Shown: piece by piece, positions 10,112-21,672 of the stretch
Layout of the letters: each line of letters begins with the position of its first letter
How positions within the stretch are numbered: the first letter of the stretch is position 1
Notes under the pieces: generated by a model
Told to the model about the DNA's origin: nothing
Databases searched by the model: none
Seen by the model: the letters and a program-made list of their open reading frames with translations, nothing else
Assembly: GCA_019155205.2 (NCBI GenBank)
Contig: JAHNZQ020003150.1
Coordinates: 1,471,810 to 1,535,809 of the forward strand
From: Gracilaria vermiculophylla
Taxonomy: Eukaryota > Rhodophyta > Florideophyceae > Gracilariales > Gracilariaceae
DNA length: 64,000 nucleotides
Direction of reading: 5' to 3'
Position numbers and translations under genes: made by a program

Positions 10112-10702
10112 TCACACGCCGCGAAGCACTGAACGCTGGTGATTGAACTGCACTTGCCCGGTTTCTTCCGCGTCATGTAGCCACGGCACGAACCGCACGA
10201 ATCCAGTCGGAATGAGATTCCACAACAGCGACTCAAGATTCTTCCCGTTGCGCCTGCTCTTGAACAGTTCAAACTCCTCCGGCGAGCATTTGTTGACGAT
10301 GATGGAAAATCTGTTGGACAGATCGCCGTGTCTCTATCACACCGTGTTCAAGATGTGCGCCATCACTGCGACGTCAGCGCTTTGCAGGCGACCCGCCTCC
10401 AGCTGGATCACGAAGATGAGCTTGACATTGGTGCCCTTCTCGAGCACGGTTGCAATTTCCGAGGAGGCTTTCTCGAGTTGGCGCGGGTCGCCCGGCCTCT
10501 CCGCTCTGGAGTATGTGGTACATTTGACCCTCTTCGTGGTAAGCGCAGTTGGCGCCTCGTCGCCGCCGAATTTCGTTCCAGACTCGAGTACGGCATTGCC
10601 AACGATTGCATTGACGATGTAGGACACACCTGACCCGGGAAGTCCGGCGAAGATGATGTGCTCTCGCCTTACCATGGTAATTAGCGGAGTTGGCCGGCAC
10701 AC
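10112..10702 (-). pseudogene. Old AIG1/GIMAP-like GTPase pseudogene
   Basis: The frame from 10702 aligns without gaps to the intact GTPase at 26441-27367. It has a P-loop-like GLPGSGVSY, a block VKLIFVIQLEAG, and FSIIVNKCSPEEF equivalent to the NKC base-recognition motif. Two adjacent in-frame stops (TGA TAG near 10334-10339) interrupt it between the last two blocks, and it ends at a TGA near 10112, shorter than the 308-residue relative. The invariant P-loop lysine is replaced by valine, so nucleotide binding would be lost even without the stops. It is far more diverged than the other copies, so it predates them. Confidence 0.65.
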
Positions 10703-10957
10703 CAGACCGAATACGTGCGGCGGAAAGGGCGTTTAAGAGAGCCACTGTCGTCCCATTGAAAGACGCGGGGCCGGACGAAGAAGCTCATTGACGCAATTTC
10801 GGCGGTGTCCGTGACCTGGCACTCGTCATCGATTGGTGCACGATGTCGCCAGCGCGTCAAAAGCAGGCGGGTGGAAGCCTCGAATCTAAAAACCGCTTAG
10901 CGGTTCGATTCTAAAAGAAAAGTTTGTACACGTGGATAGCTCCTGGGCTCCGGTCAT
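10703..10957. other. No gene seen
   Basis: This short GC-richer stretch lies upstream of the old GTPase pseudogene and before repeat copy A. Nothing is identifiable. Confidence 0.35.
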
Positions 10958-12039
10958 CTCAGAACGGACTCTGCAATCTGCGGCAGCACTCATCGTGTAA
11001 GCCATTTGTTTTACATAACGTATCCAGTGGACGGGTGGTGCCACGAGCCACGCCCTTCCTGGTCACCGAAATTGGCTGGTCACTAAAGTAGTTCCTATGA
11101 GCACGGGTGTAATGTTGCCAGATGGTTACTTTTTCAGGTTTTGCACGTTATATACACGCGTCAGAAACGGTTTTTTTAAATCAAGAGCATGTTTTTGACA
11201 CTAAAGAAACCTTTTTTTCTGAAGCACTGTAGTAAATTAGTCATTTTACAAGCACATCTCTGTTATGCCATCTGGTTGTCTTTTGTCATACATTTTTGAT
11301 TCTCTCCCCTCACCTAAACAACAAAAGTTCAGAAGTTTTCCTGTACAAGAACAGGTTGCATGAATTATACGGACAATAAAAGACGAAAATTTCTCATCAA
11401 ATTATTTAACTTGATCAAAATCATAATTAGAGCACACGATTGTTTTGAGGTTTCCAGATCAATAGACACTGTTGTTAACAGGACAGATGACCTCATAAGG
11501 GGTCATTTGGCTTCATCTGAGGCCAGTATTCCTGGAGCTCTTGTGCCCACCTGCTCGGAGCTCTGGCCTCACATGAGGCCAATTTGGACTTGTGTAAGAC
11601 CAATGTTTAGGAAACATTTTCCATAAAAGTTTTGTTAATTTCCAGCAATAGCCCCACAATATAAAGCCACGAATACTGCCATAAATACTCAAACTTTTTA
11701 ATCAAATACAAGAACGAAAAGATTTAAACTATAAACCATGCACATTAGCAAAACAATTAAGAGTGCAAACATTGCTTAGAACAAGTGTGAAGGCGATAAT
11801 CAGTTCTTTTACTAGACTCATTGGTTAGTAACTGAAATCAGTATCTTCAATGTTTCAGCGACATGAAACGGAACGATGGCTGGAGAAACTCCATATCTTG
11901 GTTGATACCAATCATGAAGAAACTGGAACCCCCCTAAAAGTCGAGTGCTAAATCACTCTTGACACTTCCTGTAAGACTAGATCTCCGGCAATATTTGCCT
12001 CATGAGTGTGAGGCCAATTGTAGTGTACATAGGCACTAG
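10958..12039. repeat. GTPase-repeat copy A, left arm
   Basis: This arm matches copy B at 39807-39840 joined to 49445-50424. Shared text includes CTCTGCAATCTGCGGCAG, ATCGTGTAAGCCATTTGTTT, CTGGTCACCGAAATTGGCTGG and GTACATAGRCACTAG. It is uninterrupted at the place where copy B holds gypsy-2, and is itself interrupted after CTAG at 12036-12039. No coding frame is convincing. Several near-palindromes of the form GACCTCAT/ATGAGGTC or GGCCTCA/TGAGGCC lie at 11489, 11563 and 11998. Confidence 0.7.
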
Positions 12040-12052
12040 TGTCTATTCGACC

Positions 12053-12084
12053 GGTGCGCTGACCTCATATGAGGTCAGCGCACC
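12053..12084. repeat. Perfect 32-bp palindrome near the piggyBac-like end
   Basis: The half-site GGTGCGCTGACCTCAT (12053-12068) is followed immediately by its exact reverse complement (12069-12084). It lies 13 bases inside the left end of the piggyBac-like element. A shorter version (ACCTCATATGAGGT) occurs near the right end at 26154-26167, and a degraded one in the MITE at about 37215-37250. It probably serves as a transposase binding or hairpin site. Confidence 0.9.
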
Positions 12085-12656
12085 ATCACAAAAAATTTAA
12101 AACAAAGCGAATTTGACCGTACGATAAGATTTTGGAAATTTTAAAATTTTAAACTTGTTATCTAGTATTGCCCGTGAACAATAAATAATTGTACACCACG
12201 CCATGAGCTAGTATAGCAGCTTTGTGGTCATCAGACTAAATGCGAGCAACAAATACTGAGTTCGAATCTCGCTGATTTTTTAAAAACTCAAAAACTCCTT
12301 CAGGAGCTCGACTAATTCTAAACATATTTAAACTTTCAGAACGTTTTCAACACTCATTTGAACAGCAAACAGAATAAGGTGACATATGTTAAAGTGGCAG
12401 TTTTGTAATAGAGTTTATACAATCTAGCAAGTTAAAATAAAGCGGATTGAATTAATAAGGGACTTAAAGTAAAAGAACTTTTGTTCAGTAATTGTATTAA
12501 AATGTTGAATTTTACTAAAAACAACGAACGTTGTCATCGCTGTTGACATTCCTTTTAGAAACTATTCTTCTCTATACCGTTACACTTCTTAATGTGTTTC
12601 ATAAAACAATCTCTGTTCGTAACAGTGTCACATAAAAAAACTTTTTTTTCTTTCCT

Positions 12657-14199
12657 TTAATAGCATCCAGAACATAAAACCTTCGATTTCGTTTTTCCTA
12701 TGCAATAATTGCACCGTCCTTGACGTAAAGCTTTTGTAATCACTTCATTTTTCGTTTTCCTTCTTCTGTTGGTTTGCATTAAATGCAAGCCATTGCCAGC
12801 AAACATTGCCTGTTTATTAGTATTTTCCATTTCCGGTTCATTTCTGTTTATTAACCGAGTGGTGTCCCAAGTACTATCTATTAATTCATCAGCCAGCTCA
12901 CAATAAACTTGATGTAGACTATTAACGCTCCTGCTTCCATTTGCTGTCTTATACAGGTTCCATGCATCCGCAATGCAAAATGCTAAACGGGAGCAATTGA
13001 CTCGAAATAACCACTCTTTCACTTCTATTTTGTTTTCTATATTTAAATCATCCTGTCGGGATCTGTTATGGGGATCAATCATTGCCCTTGTTTTGTAATA
13101 TTCTTCACAAATCTCAGGAATTGCAACCTCAAATTCCATTTTCATAGAAATAGTTCCCTCCCGCCTCTATCTCTCCCTAACAATAGAAGTACTAGGATTA
13201 ACTGTGCCCGAGGTTGAAGTAAAGTATTTTCTATCTCGATGCATCCACATTACGGCCATCATGTCACTATTAGGGACGCTTCCTTTTGAAATCATAGATA
13301 TAAAGTCTTCTCTGTTCCTTAAAGTGATTTCAGATAAGTGCTTCAAAGGAAACTCTCGAGATGCATTTTTGATTACTCCAGTAAATCTGAACCCTTTTTT
13401 CATGAGTGTTTTTGCGGTGTTGACGGATGCAAAGAAAGAATCAGCGCATACCAAGCGATCTTATCCAAATCACGGTTGTACTAAACGGAGTAGAATGGCC
13501 GTTCCATGAACACTTTCAGAATCAAAATTCTTTTCCAGATTACTAGCATCCATATGGAGTTCAATATTCGGCACGTTCACAACAGACAGCTTTCACTTCA
13601 AGACGATTTTTCGGGCTTTCTATCCAGTGCTGTATAATGTGGAAGCCTCACATCAATCCAATGACCTCCTAGTCCGTACCACCGTGATATTCCTTCGTCA
13701 ACACATAAAGCATGTGAGAGCGTGACAAAAGAATGGCAATAATTATTGAATGCTTTCACAAAATCGGCGATAAAGAACCATCTCACGATTCCCTGCTCTT
13801 CAGTCACACCATTTCCACTAAAACATATGAAACTTCTAAGCGATTCAAACCTGTTTCGTAACTTACCAAGCCCAGTTTTAGGTTGTGGAATGAACTTAGA
13901 AAAAGGCTCAATGCTCCAAAGATCGCGTCTGTTCCAAAATTCGATACGAGTTATTATAATAAGAACTCCAAAAACTTTTATCATCTCCCCTCCTGATGTC
14001 CTCCGAGCGCCTTTGCTTTCTTGACGGATATTTGTTCTGCTCACGATAAATTTCAAGTGAGGCATGGGAAACATCCAGAAAAAGAAATCCAATGCAGTCA
14101 TTTGTGAAGGAACGTGACACGGTGAGATAAAATCTCCTGCTAGACCAATAACTTTCCACTGATGCATTTGCATAAGACCATTCAGAGGACTAAATCTTG
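12657..14199 (-). pseudogene. piggyBac-like transposase, catalytic domain and C-terminal zinc motif
   Basis: Three blocks in order on the minus strand form a DDE_Tnp_1_7 (piggyBac) transposase. The first (14199-13598) has MTALDFFFWMFPMPHL, the WSIEPFSKF region and the first catalytic aspartate in CVDEGISRW. The second (about 13560-13167) has the second aspartate in VCADSFFASV and a third in MHRDRKYFTST. The third (13145-12657) has the RQDDLNIENK-like region and a C-terminal cysteine cluster C-X2-C-X8-C-X2-C (YC near the end). A frameshift separates the first two blocks, with two more stops near 13500, and a single in-frame stop (13167-13169) separates the last two. The N-terminal part continues at 25508 beyond the gypsy insertion. 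Confidence 0.75.
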
Positions 14200-14944
14200 T
14201 GTAGTACAATGCTCCAAAGGGGAAAAGACCACGAAGGCGTTCGGAACCTCCCTCTCTATGAGGCGGCGCAGCGAACAGAGCACCCTCAAGTGAGGAACAA
14301 CTAGCCGGGTGTAAACCAAGGCGTCACTTTCGCGACTAGCGCAGAGGGCGTAAAATGGAGAACCGGTGAACCGAGTGCAATCCTCTAGCAAAGTACGAGC
14401 CCAGCTAATGGGAAGCGCGGGCATGCTGTGGTAGCGGGTCGCGCGAGCGTGGCGGTGCCACGGGGTGAAAGAGGAAAAAGAAAGGGTCGTAGATGTATCC
14501 GGAGATCCGGTGAAATGTACCTCGTACGAAGACGAACGCGACAACGATAGAAACACTCCAAAAGTTGGGTTCTATAACACGCAAAGCTGCTAAGCTACAG
14601 TGTGCAACGGGCAGTCCCTCCGATGAGGAGTGGAGAGCGTCCCAAGGCGTAGAAGCGTAGTACCAAGACCCTTGGTGGGGAGCTTTACTGTGCCCGCCGG
14701 CTGCGGGGCCGGTGCGCTAAGTACTGCCACACTGTGCAGTGCACAGTGTCATGCATCCCAAAATTGGGTTCTAAAGATACGTAAAATTCCCACAATTCGT
14801 GGCACACCTCTAGCAACCATCCTGTGGTCCACGTGTACCATCGGCATCATGCGGCGCCATTCCTATAATAAAATACTGTACCAGTCCCCAATGGTTTCAT
14901 GAACCAAAGCCACGAAGTTCTTCGATACCGGGCGTTGCTCTACA
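14200..14944 (-). repeat. Gypsy-1 3' LTR
   Basis: This is the left LTR, clearly homologous over its whole length to 24772-25507. Shared landmarks include GACCACGAAGGCGTTCG, AACTAGCCGGGTGTAAACCA, CCAAGACCCTTGGTGGGGAG and ACTGTGCAGTGCACA. The antisense ORF starts about 130-260 bases beyond its inner edge, so an antisense promoter in this LTR could drive that ORF. Confidence 0.85.
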
Positions 14945-15072
14945 CATCCCCCGCCCCAAGACGAAGCGCACATCCCATAATGAGCAGAGCACCGGCGAAG
15001 ATGCAATGAAAAAGAATAACTGCCCCGGGTCCTCCGGTTAACCGCCCCACGAAGGGCAACTACTGTTTCAAC

Positions 15073-17073
15073 GTGACATCCGACCCGACTATCTTTGCAA
15101 CATCGTCGTCTCCGTCCTCATCGTCTGAGTGCTCCACCGTCTCTGCGAGTCTTACACCGTCACACACCTCGGCTACTCCGGTAATCGACCTCACCACGAG
15201 GGAAATGCCTCCGAATCAGCCGCCAAACAACCCTCCACAAGGATACTTCCCCGGGTTCTGGTCCGTGCCACACCCGTCAGCGGGTCGTGGTGGCCAACCT
15301 GGTATGGGGACTAGTTTAAACGCAGCGCAACCCGGTATGAAGACAAGTGCAAACGCAGCGCAACCCGGCCTCGGGGCATCCGTACACACCCCTCAAACCG
15401 TCGCCGCGCAACCGCCAGGCTTCGTACCTTCCCCATTCATGGTTCCGTACCCAATGCCGATGGGGAGCTGGCTTGCTGCCCACCTGCTCCCCGCGGCTCA
15501 TTCGGCGGCAGGAGGCCATGTGTGGACAGCCTTTGACTCCCCCGTAGGGCTGAACCCGAACAATCCTCGGCATGCGATGCGTTTGCGCTTGGCGCCGTGG
15601 TTCCACCCGGTCGCTGTCCTTGATAAGGGTCTTACCTCCGCATACGCGGACGCCTCGGAAGACTTGCCCGGCGATCTTCCCGGTATCGTTACGACCTCGT
15701 GGGATTGGCGTCACCGAATTTTCATTCCGGTTCATCACATCCGTCGGCTTCCCCGGGAAAGCGTAGCCTCCGCACATGCGGCATTCGTTACCATCGCGTA
15801 TCAGCGGCAGACCCACGCGCCGTTTGAGACGCCGATACCTCCGGGCTTTTGGTTTGACATCGGGTTGTACCGCACACGCGGGGAGGTCGCGTACTACAAG
15901 CGCTTAGCCGCGCTGGAAACGTTGGCATGGCGCCGTATCCCGATCGCTCGGCATGAAGCCCTATGTTGGGATCGACCGATTCTTCGGGCAGAGTTCCGAT
16001 ATCTCTCACGAGACTATCGGTACAACTTTCTGCAGCACTTCATCCGTTTCGAACGGAGTTGGCGATCCCGACTCGGGTACTTCGTTCCATATCAAATCAT
16101 AGAAGTCGAACGCATCGCAGCTCCCCACCGGCGGGGTAGGTATGTACCTCTCCCGGATTGGTGGGCAGCGTTACAGGTCTATCGCGGATGCTACGTCGAA
16201 CTTCCCCCGCTGCTGAACTACATGGGGTCGTATCCTATGACGGATCCCCACGCAGGGTTATGGTCCGTGGTGGTCACGGAGTGGGCTACCCGCGTCGCGG
16301 CATATATCCTCGCTGAGGCATACGACCAATATCGCTTGTGGTATGCTACTCCCCGAGTACGGCCGGCGATCCGAATTCTGGATCTTCGTGTTCCCTTTGG
16401 GGCCGAGGAGAACGCCGAGGACCTCTTTACTCTCCTGGACTTCATCGACGGAGTCGATTGGAGTGTGGTCCCCATAACGCAGAGAATGTGCGACCAAGCG
16501 GCCGCTGGTTCAGGTCCTGTTCTCGGGCGCAATACCGCACTCGCGGGCGATTATGTGTTTTTCGACCTCTGGGAGTATAGAGAACTGACGGGCGCAGAGG
16601 CGGGAGAATTTTGCGAAGCGCCGCGCCGGATTCCCGAAGGGCACCCCATTGGGTTCGTCGATTCGGACGACTACCAACAGGCATATCTGGGTGGTGACCC
16701 AATGGTGGATAAAGATTCCGACTCGGGTGGTGAAGCGCCTTATGCGATGGATGTCGCCTCCGCGGGCGGTGTTAGTGGCCGTTCCCCATCCGGGGTGGGC
16801 GATGTCGCGCCGAATGTCCCCAGCGAGGGTACGTCTGCGACAGCCGTCGGCTCCCATGGAGGGGGTGCTGGATCCGGCTCGGCTGGTTACGCGGCGGGGG
16901 CGGCAGCGCCGGGCTCCAACGCGAGCAGTGCCGGCGAAGCCGAGGTCATCGCGAGGTACATCCGGAGTTCCGGTTTGAGTGCCCACGAGGCGGGGGGTGA
17001 CGTCTCCACGATGCGGGATGCGCTCGCGAGCCGCTTTCTCGGGGACCCTTCCCCACCTGGGGGCTGCGGTTAA
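15073..17073 (+). CDS. Intact antisense ORF of gypsy-1, unknown function
   Basis: The frame is open for 666 codons from GTG 15073; the first ATG is at 15205, giving 622 residues. It lies opposite gag-pol, between the integrase end and the 3' LTR. Residues 1-60 are serine/threonine/proline-rich. Residues about 95-125 carry three imperfect AAQPG repeats. Residues about 165-560 form a globular-looking part rich in Trp, Tyr and Arg, including HRIFIPVHHIRR, RYNFLQHFIRFERSW and MTDPHAGLWSVVV. Residues about 570-650 are Gly/Ala/Ser-rich low complexity, and the end carries a short charged helix-like segment. I see no signal peptide, transmembrane segment or known catalytic motif. Decayed homologues lie in the same antisense position in gypsy-2. 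Its intactness beside ruined gag-pol suggests a real protein; function unknown. Confidence 0.6.
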   Translation: MTSDPTIFATSSSPSSSSECSTVSASLTPSHTSATPVIDLTTREMPPNQPPNNPPQGYFPGFWSVPHPSAGRGGQPGMGTSLNAAQPGMKTSANAAQPGLGASVHTPQTVAAQPPGFVPSPFMVPYPMPMGSWLAAHLLPAAHSAAGGHVWTAFDSPVGLNPNNPRHAMRLRLAPWFHPVAVLDKGLTSAYADASEDLPGDLPGIVTTSWDWRHRIFIPVHHIRRLPRESVASAHAAFVTIAYQRQTHAPFETPIPPGFWFDIGLYRTRGEVAYYKRLAALETLAWRRIPIARHEALCWDRPILRAEFRYLSRDYRYNFLQHFIRFERSWRSRLGYFVPYQIIEVERIAAPHRRGRYVPLPDWWAALQVYRGCYVELPPLLNYMGSYPMTDPHAGLWSVVVTEWATRVAAYILAEAYDQYRLWYATPRVRPAIRILDLRVPFGAEENAEDLFTLLDFIDGVDWSVVPITQRMCDQAAAGSGPVLGRNTALAGDYVFFDLWEYRELTGAEAGEFCEAPRRIPEGHPIGFVDSDDYQQAYLGGDPMVDKDSDSGGEAPYAMDVASAGGVSGRSPSGVGDVAPNVPSEGTSATAVGSHGGGAGSGSAGYAAGAAAPGSNASSAGEAEVIARYIRSSGLSAHEAGGDVSTMRDALASRFLGDPSPPGGCG

Positions 17074-18015
17074 CCATTCGCCGGTGCCCGATCGTTTCCC
17101 GATTAGGGCTTATGGTAGCGTTGTAGCCATGTGGAGTAAACGTGATCCACATGTGGCTCGTGTCCCGCGTATGCGGCATGATAGTTACCCAACTTGGGCT
17201 TTGTGCAACGTAGACGGTAGCGCGGTTCCCGCATGCCGGTGGTACTGTACCATTTTTGATCTGGGAAGGTGCTCGATTGGTTCGAGAGTATCCCATTCTG
17301 GGGCGTAGCCGTATCAACGTAAGCGGTACTGCAGTATGCCGTCCTGATCCCAGGAGTGGCCGACGATGCGCTCCACTACGTACTCCTATGAGTAGATATT
17401 CCGGCCTTCCGGGGTTGTTTTCACCGTCCCAAAACGGGAGTCTCCCTGTGAAGGGTTTGCGAATGCACGGGACGCGGCGCCGTGAGCCGTGTGAACCCAC
17501 TCGGCTTTCCTTTCGGAGCGTACGTCGTGTTCGTAGCGCTGCCTCGGCGGCGTTTCCCGGTTGCGGGTTGACATCCCCTGTATGGGTTGTGTCGGCTGTT
17601 CCACATGCATGGGTGTCACTTCCCGGATTGGATTCGTAAGCGCGCCGTATTGATGCGCCGGCGGCCGCGCGTTCCCGCTCCCGAGTGATGCTCCCGGCTT
17701 GGGCATAGCGGCTGCGGCGAAGTCCAAGACATCCCGATACGGTTGGCGACCGTGCACTTCGCGGTACTCATCCCTCACTGCGAGTTAACGAACTTCCCCC
17801 GGTCTTGATGGTGGCAGGGGTTGTCCGCGTGGCTCTGGCCTGTGCTTCCAAGATACTTGGGGCATTTTGACCCTTGACGAGGGAGGTTCGTTGTTGTTCA
17901 CGCAGCGACTTTCCGGAATCTCCTACGGCTTCCCCTCGTTGGGCCCAAGGCTTTTGAGTACTGGTTGCCGTTTCACGCTCTCGTTAACCGTTCTCTTTGA
18001 AGGGTTGGCCGTTTC
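17074..18015. other. Gypsy-1 spacer between integrase end and antisense ORF
   Basis: This GC-rich stretch separates the 3' end of pol from the end of the antisense ORF. A 130-codon frame on the sense (minus) strand, 17386-17778, begins MRDEYREVHGRQ and is hydrophilic and proline/arginine-rich. It could be a small accessory protein but has no recognisable domain, and several overlapping frames exist on the other strand. Confidence 0.3.
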
Positions 18016-21000
18016 TTACGCGACAACCCTAGCGCCTTCCGTGACTTGTCCGACCCTTTGTGGGGAGTTCCCGCGGTCCACGGTGGGCGGCTTCGTTCCC
18101 ACGCGGTTTGTGACGTCAGGCAATGATCGCGGTTCATCCCCCGATGGGGTCTGCGGAACGACCAGCTTCGCTGGTTGCTCCAAGTGGTTGGGTCTTTCCT
18201 CACGCGGGGGTGTGGAATAAATGCCCATTTCTGTACTTGTGCGTTCCCGCCGGACATTCGGTATTGCGGTGCGCCTTCTTCGTGTCTCACGGTTGTTATC
18301 CCGTTGCGCCGGCGATTGTACAGGAGCCGCAGTTGAGGAAGTAGTCTCCTCCCCCTCCCTAGACGGAGCAAAGGGTAACAGATCCGTACCACGGGGGGTG
18401 TTTAAAGGGGTGTTGGGTAGGCCCAGCGTATCCGGTTGATCCGGTGAGTGCGTATTGGACGGAAGATCTGAGAGTCCTCGAGTGGAGTTTGGCAACGTCG
18501 GGGGCCGAGATGTCATGGTTGTACCTGGCGTTGCTGAATCCGCCAAAGCGGGAGTACCTGACTGTAGTACGCCCTCAGTTGAGGGAGGCGGTGCGAGAAC
18601 GACGCGGTTGCGCGACAAACGTTCGTGTGCGATATCGATCTCGGCGACAACTATGCCAGTTGATACGGAGATGACCCGGAAGGGGCCGTCGGCGATGGGC
18701 GATAGTTTGTGTCGTTTATTTCTTGTAGGGTTGTAGTGCTCCTTGCCAACAAACACATGGTCTCCTTTCGAGATAGGGCGTGCGTTTTACCGACGTAGGC
18801 GGGCGTCGAAATCCCTCTTGTAGGCGACTTGTGTGCGTTGCACGGCTTGCCGCGTAGCGGTGATAAGCTTCGTTAACCACTATTTCCAGCGCACGCGATA
18901 GTCGCTTACTGATGGGAAGTTACCAAGCGTTACTTGAGATTCCAACGCGATAGGCGGCGGCGTGCGCGAGAGTACCAACTCGAATGGGGAAGTTCCGGTA
19001 GTCTGGTGAACTTGCGTATTGTACGCGAAGGTTAACGCGTCAGAATACATGCCCCACGTATTCGGGTGATCAGCAACGTAGGAATGGAGATACGCCAGTA
19101 TCGTGCGGTTAAACCGTTCCACTTGCCCATTACATTGAGGATGATACGTCGCTGTGAATAGGGTGGTGACGTCCAAGATGCGGCAGACATCCTGGAAGAA
19201 GCGCGACGCGAATTGTTTCCCGTTATCGGATAGCAACGCCACTGGAGGACCGTGAACACCCAATGTGTCACGAACGCGTGCGCAACGGTGTACGCGGTAA
19301 TTCGCTTCAGCGGGACAGTCCGAACCAGTTTCGAGAAACGGTCGGTGATAACAAGCAAGAACATGTTGCCTCTCCTTGTTGTAAGGAGTGGGCCGAGGAT
19401 GTCGATCGCGACAAACTCGAGCGGTGCCCTTGCAGGGAAGAGCTTCAACTCTTTGGAGTGCTTCCGGAGCTTCACCCGATTCTTTGCGCAATCGGTGCAG
19501 AACCGTACCGTTGCGTAACAATCATCCGCCATTGCAGGCCAGTACAAATCCCTACGTAGGGTGAGATAGAGTTTCTGGCCTCCAGAGTGTCCGCTTAACT
19601 TGGTGTAATGCGATATATGCAAGACCCTATATTGCAGGGAGTGCGGTAACACGACTTGTGGGTTTCGTTTAACTGTCCTAACGAGATAACCGATGTTGTT
19701 TACCCCGAAGTGCAGTTGTGCACCTCCGTTTATGCAGCCCCGGATCCCCGCGCAGAAGGGATCGCTCTGTTGCTCCCGGACCATCTCCTCGGCAGAGATG
19801 GGTACGAAACTCCCCAAGAGGGGTGTCTCAGATTGGGATTCATTCGCGATCAGGGCTTCGTCAAACTCGTCGTCCCATTCCCAGTCTTCTGGGCAACGAT
19901 CATGTTCGTGATTCTCTTACTCAAGTGACGGCTTTCTCGTTACGAAACACGGAATTTCGTCGTCGTCCTCCAACGCGAGTGCTTCCCAATTTGTGGGTAG
20001 ACGAGAAAGGGCGTCGGCTTGGGCATTTTGTGCGCCCTTCTTGTAGAGGACGTCGAAGTCGTATTCCGCAAGGCGGAGTTTCCGCCGCACGAGGTGACCC
20101 GATGGATCGGAGATGTTCATCAACCACGTCAACGAGGAATGATCCGTGTATATGGTGAAGTGTATCCCCAAAAGGTAGGGGCGGAGGATGGAGAAAGCCT
20201 ACACGACTGCGAGATACTCCTTCTCCGACACGGAGCAGTTCCGTTCGTGAACTTTGAGCGAACGCGACCAGTACCCAATGGGTTTTCGTTCCCCGTATAG
20301 GGTGGTTTGGAAAAGAGCGCATCCCACCTGGTGGTCGCTCGAGTCCGTGTCGACGGATTACGGTAATCCCGATTTGGGCAACGAGAGAATCGGGGCCGTC
20401 GTGACAGCCTGGATCAGTGATTGAAACGCTTCCGTTTGTACGGCATTGAAGGGTTCCAGTTTAGGTGGCTGGCCTTTCCGCAGTACCGCGTTAAGCGGTG
20501 CGGCCATGTACGAAAAGCGCGGGATGAACCGTCGGTAGACGTTGACGAGTCCCAGGAAGGATCGAAGTTCCGTTTCCGTGCGCGGTTCGTTTGCCTCTGT
20601 GAGGAATTTGACGCGAGCTTGCTCGATCATAAGCCGTCCTAGACGGATGATGTGGCCCAGATGTTTGATTGTATCTGTGAAGAACTCACATTTCCTCAGC
20701 TTGAGGCTGATTCCCGCGTTGCGGAGTACGGTCATCACCTCCTTGACGTGAGTCAAGTGGTCATCCAGATTGCTGGAAAAGAAGATGATATCATCCAGGT
20801 AGACCAAGCACGTGCGCCACTTGAAGCGGTTCAACAGTATGTCGATCGCCCTTTGAAAGGTATCCGGTGCGTTGGTTAGACCAAATGGCATCCGCTTAAA
20901 GCAGTACGACCCAGAGTGACAGACGAAAGCCATCTTGTGCTGGTCTTCCTCCCTAACAGGTACTTGCCAATATCTCCAATTGGCGGCGAGTGCGGTAAAT

Positions 21001-21633
21001 ACGGTTGCATCCCCCAGTGAGTCTATGCACTCATCCATATGGGGTATGGGGTAGGTGTCGCGGACCGTAACGGCGTTCAGTCGACGGTAGTCCACACAGA
21101 ACCGCCAGGTCCCGTCCGCCCTTCAGTGCCAGTACGACTGGGGTCGCCCATAGCGACTGCGCAAACTCGATCACTCCAGCTCGGAGCATCTTGTCCACAT
21201 GGAACTGCTCCTCTTCCCGAGCTTTCGGGCCTGCCCTATATGGGGGTTGCGCAACCGGACAAGCGTGCGGCAACAAGTCGATCCGGTGTTCCGTGGAATT
21301 GATCTCCCCAAGTGAGCCATCCCACATTGAGGTATACTCCCGCAACATATGGTGGAGTCTTTCGCGGTGCGAGTCGGGTAGGTGGCTGAGATCCAATTCT
21401 TCGAGTGCCTTCACTGGGCCCAGTTTGTCGTAACTGGTATCAGTGTGCTCTTCCGCTCCCGATTCCGGGTCAATAGCAAGCGCTGAGCTGTCTACCTCCT
21501 CGGTCAAGAAGCCTTCCGCGGATGCGGTTTCGTCTGAAGACTGGACCAGGCCGAGTACGTCAGCGCTTGTGAGCTTCGTGGGGAGCATTGCGAGCGGATG
21601 CGGCGTGAACATCCCAATACCTTGGTTCTTCAC
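18016..21633 (-). pseudogene. Gypsy-1 Pol: reverse transcriptase, RNase H, integrase
   Basis: Order on the minus strand: the RT N-terminal part (21633-21031); RT core from MDYRRLNAVTV with an intact YLDDI motif but the first catalytic block altered to TALAANW (aspartate lost); RNase H with YTDHSSLTWLM and ADALSRL; the integrase H-H-C-C region (HYTKLSGHSG, RFCTDCA); and the integrase core with AIDILGP, SDNGKQF and HHPQCNGQVERF-like residues (the first residue is Y here). The tail has a GPFRVIS module and a long disordered end to 18016. A frameshift lies near 21095 and another near 19255. In-frame stops lie near 20353, 20200, 19917, 18880 and 18790. It is dead. Confidence 0.85.
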
Positions 21634-21672
21634 CAGGTACTGAGGAGTGGATCCGAGGCTCGCGACGAGTAT

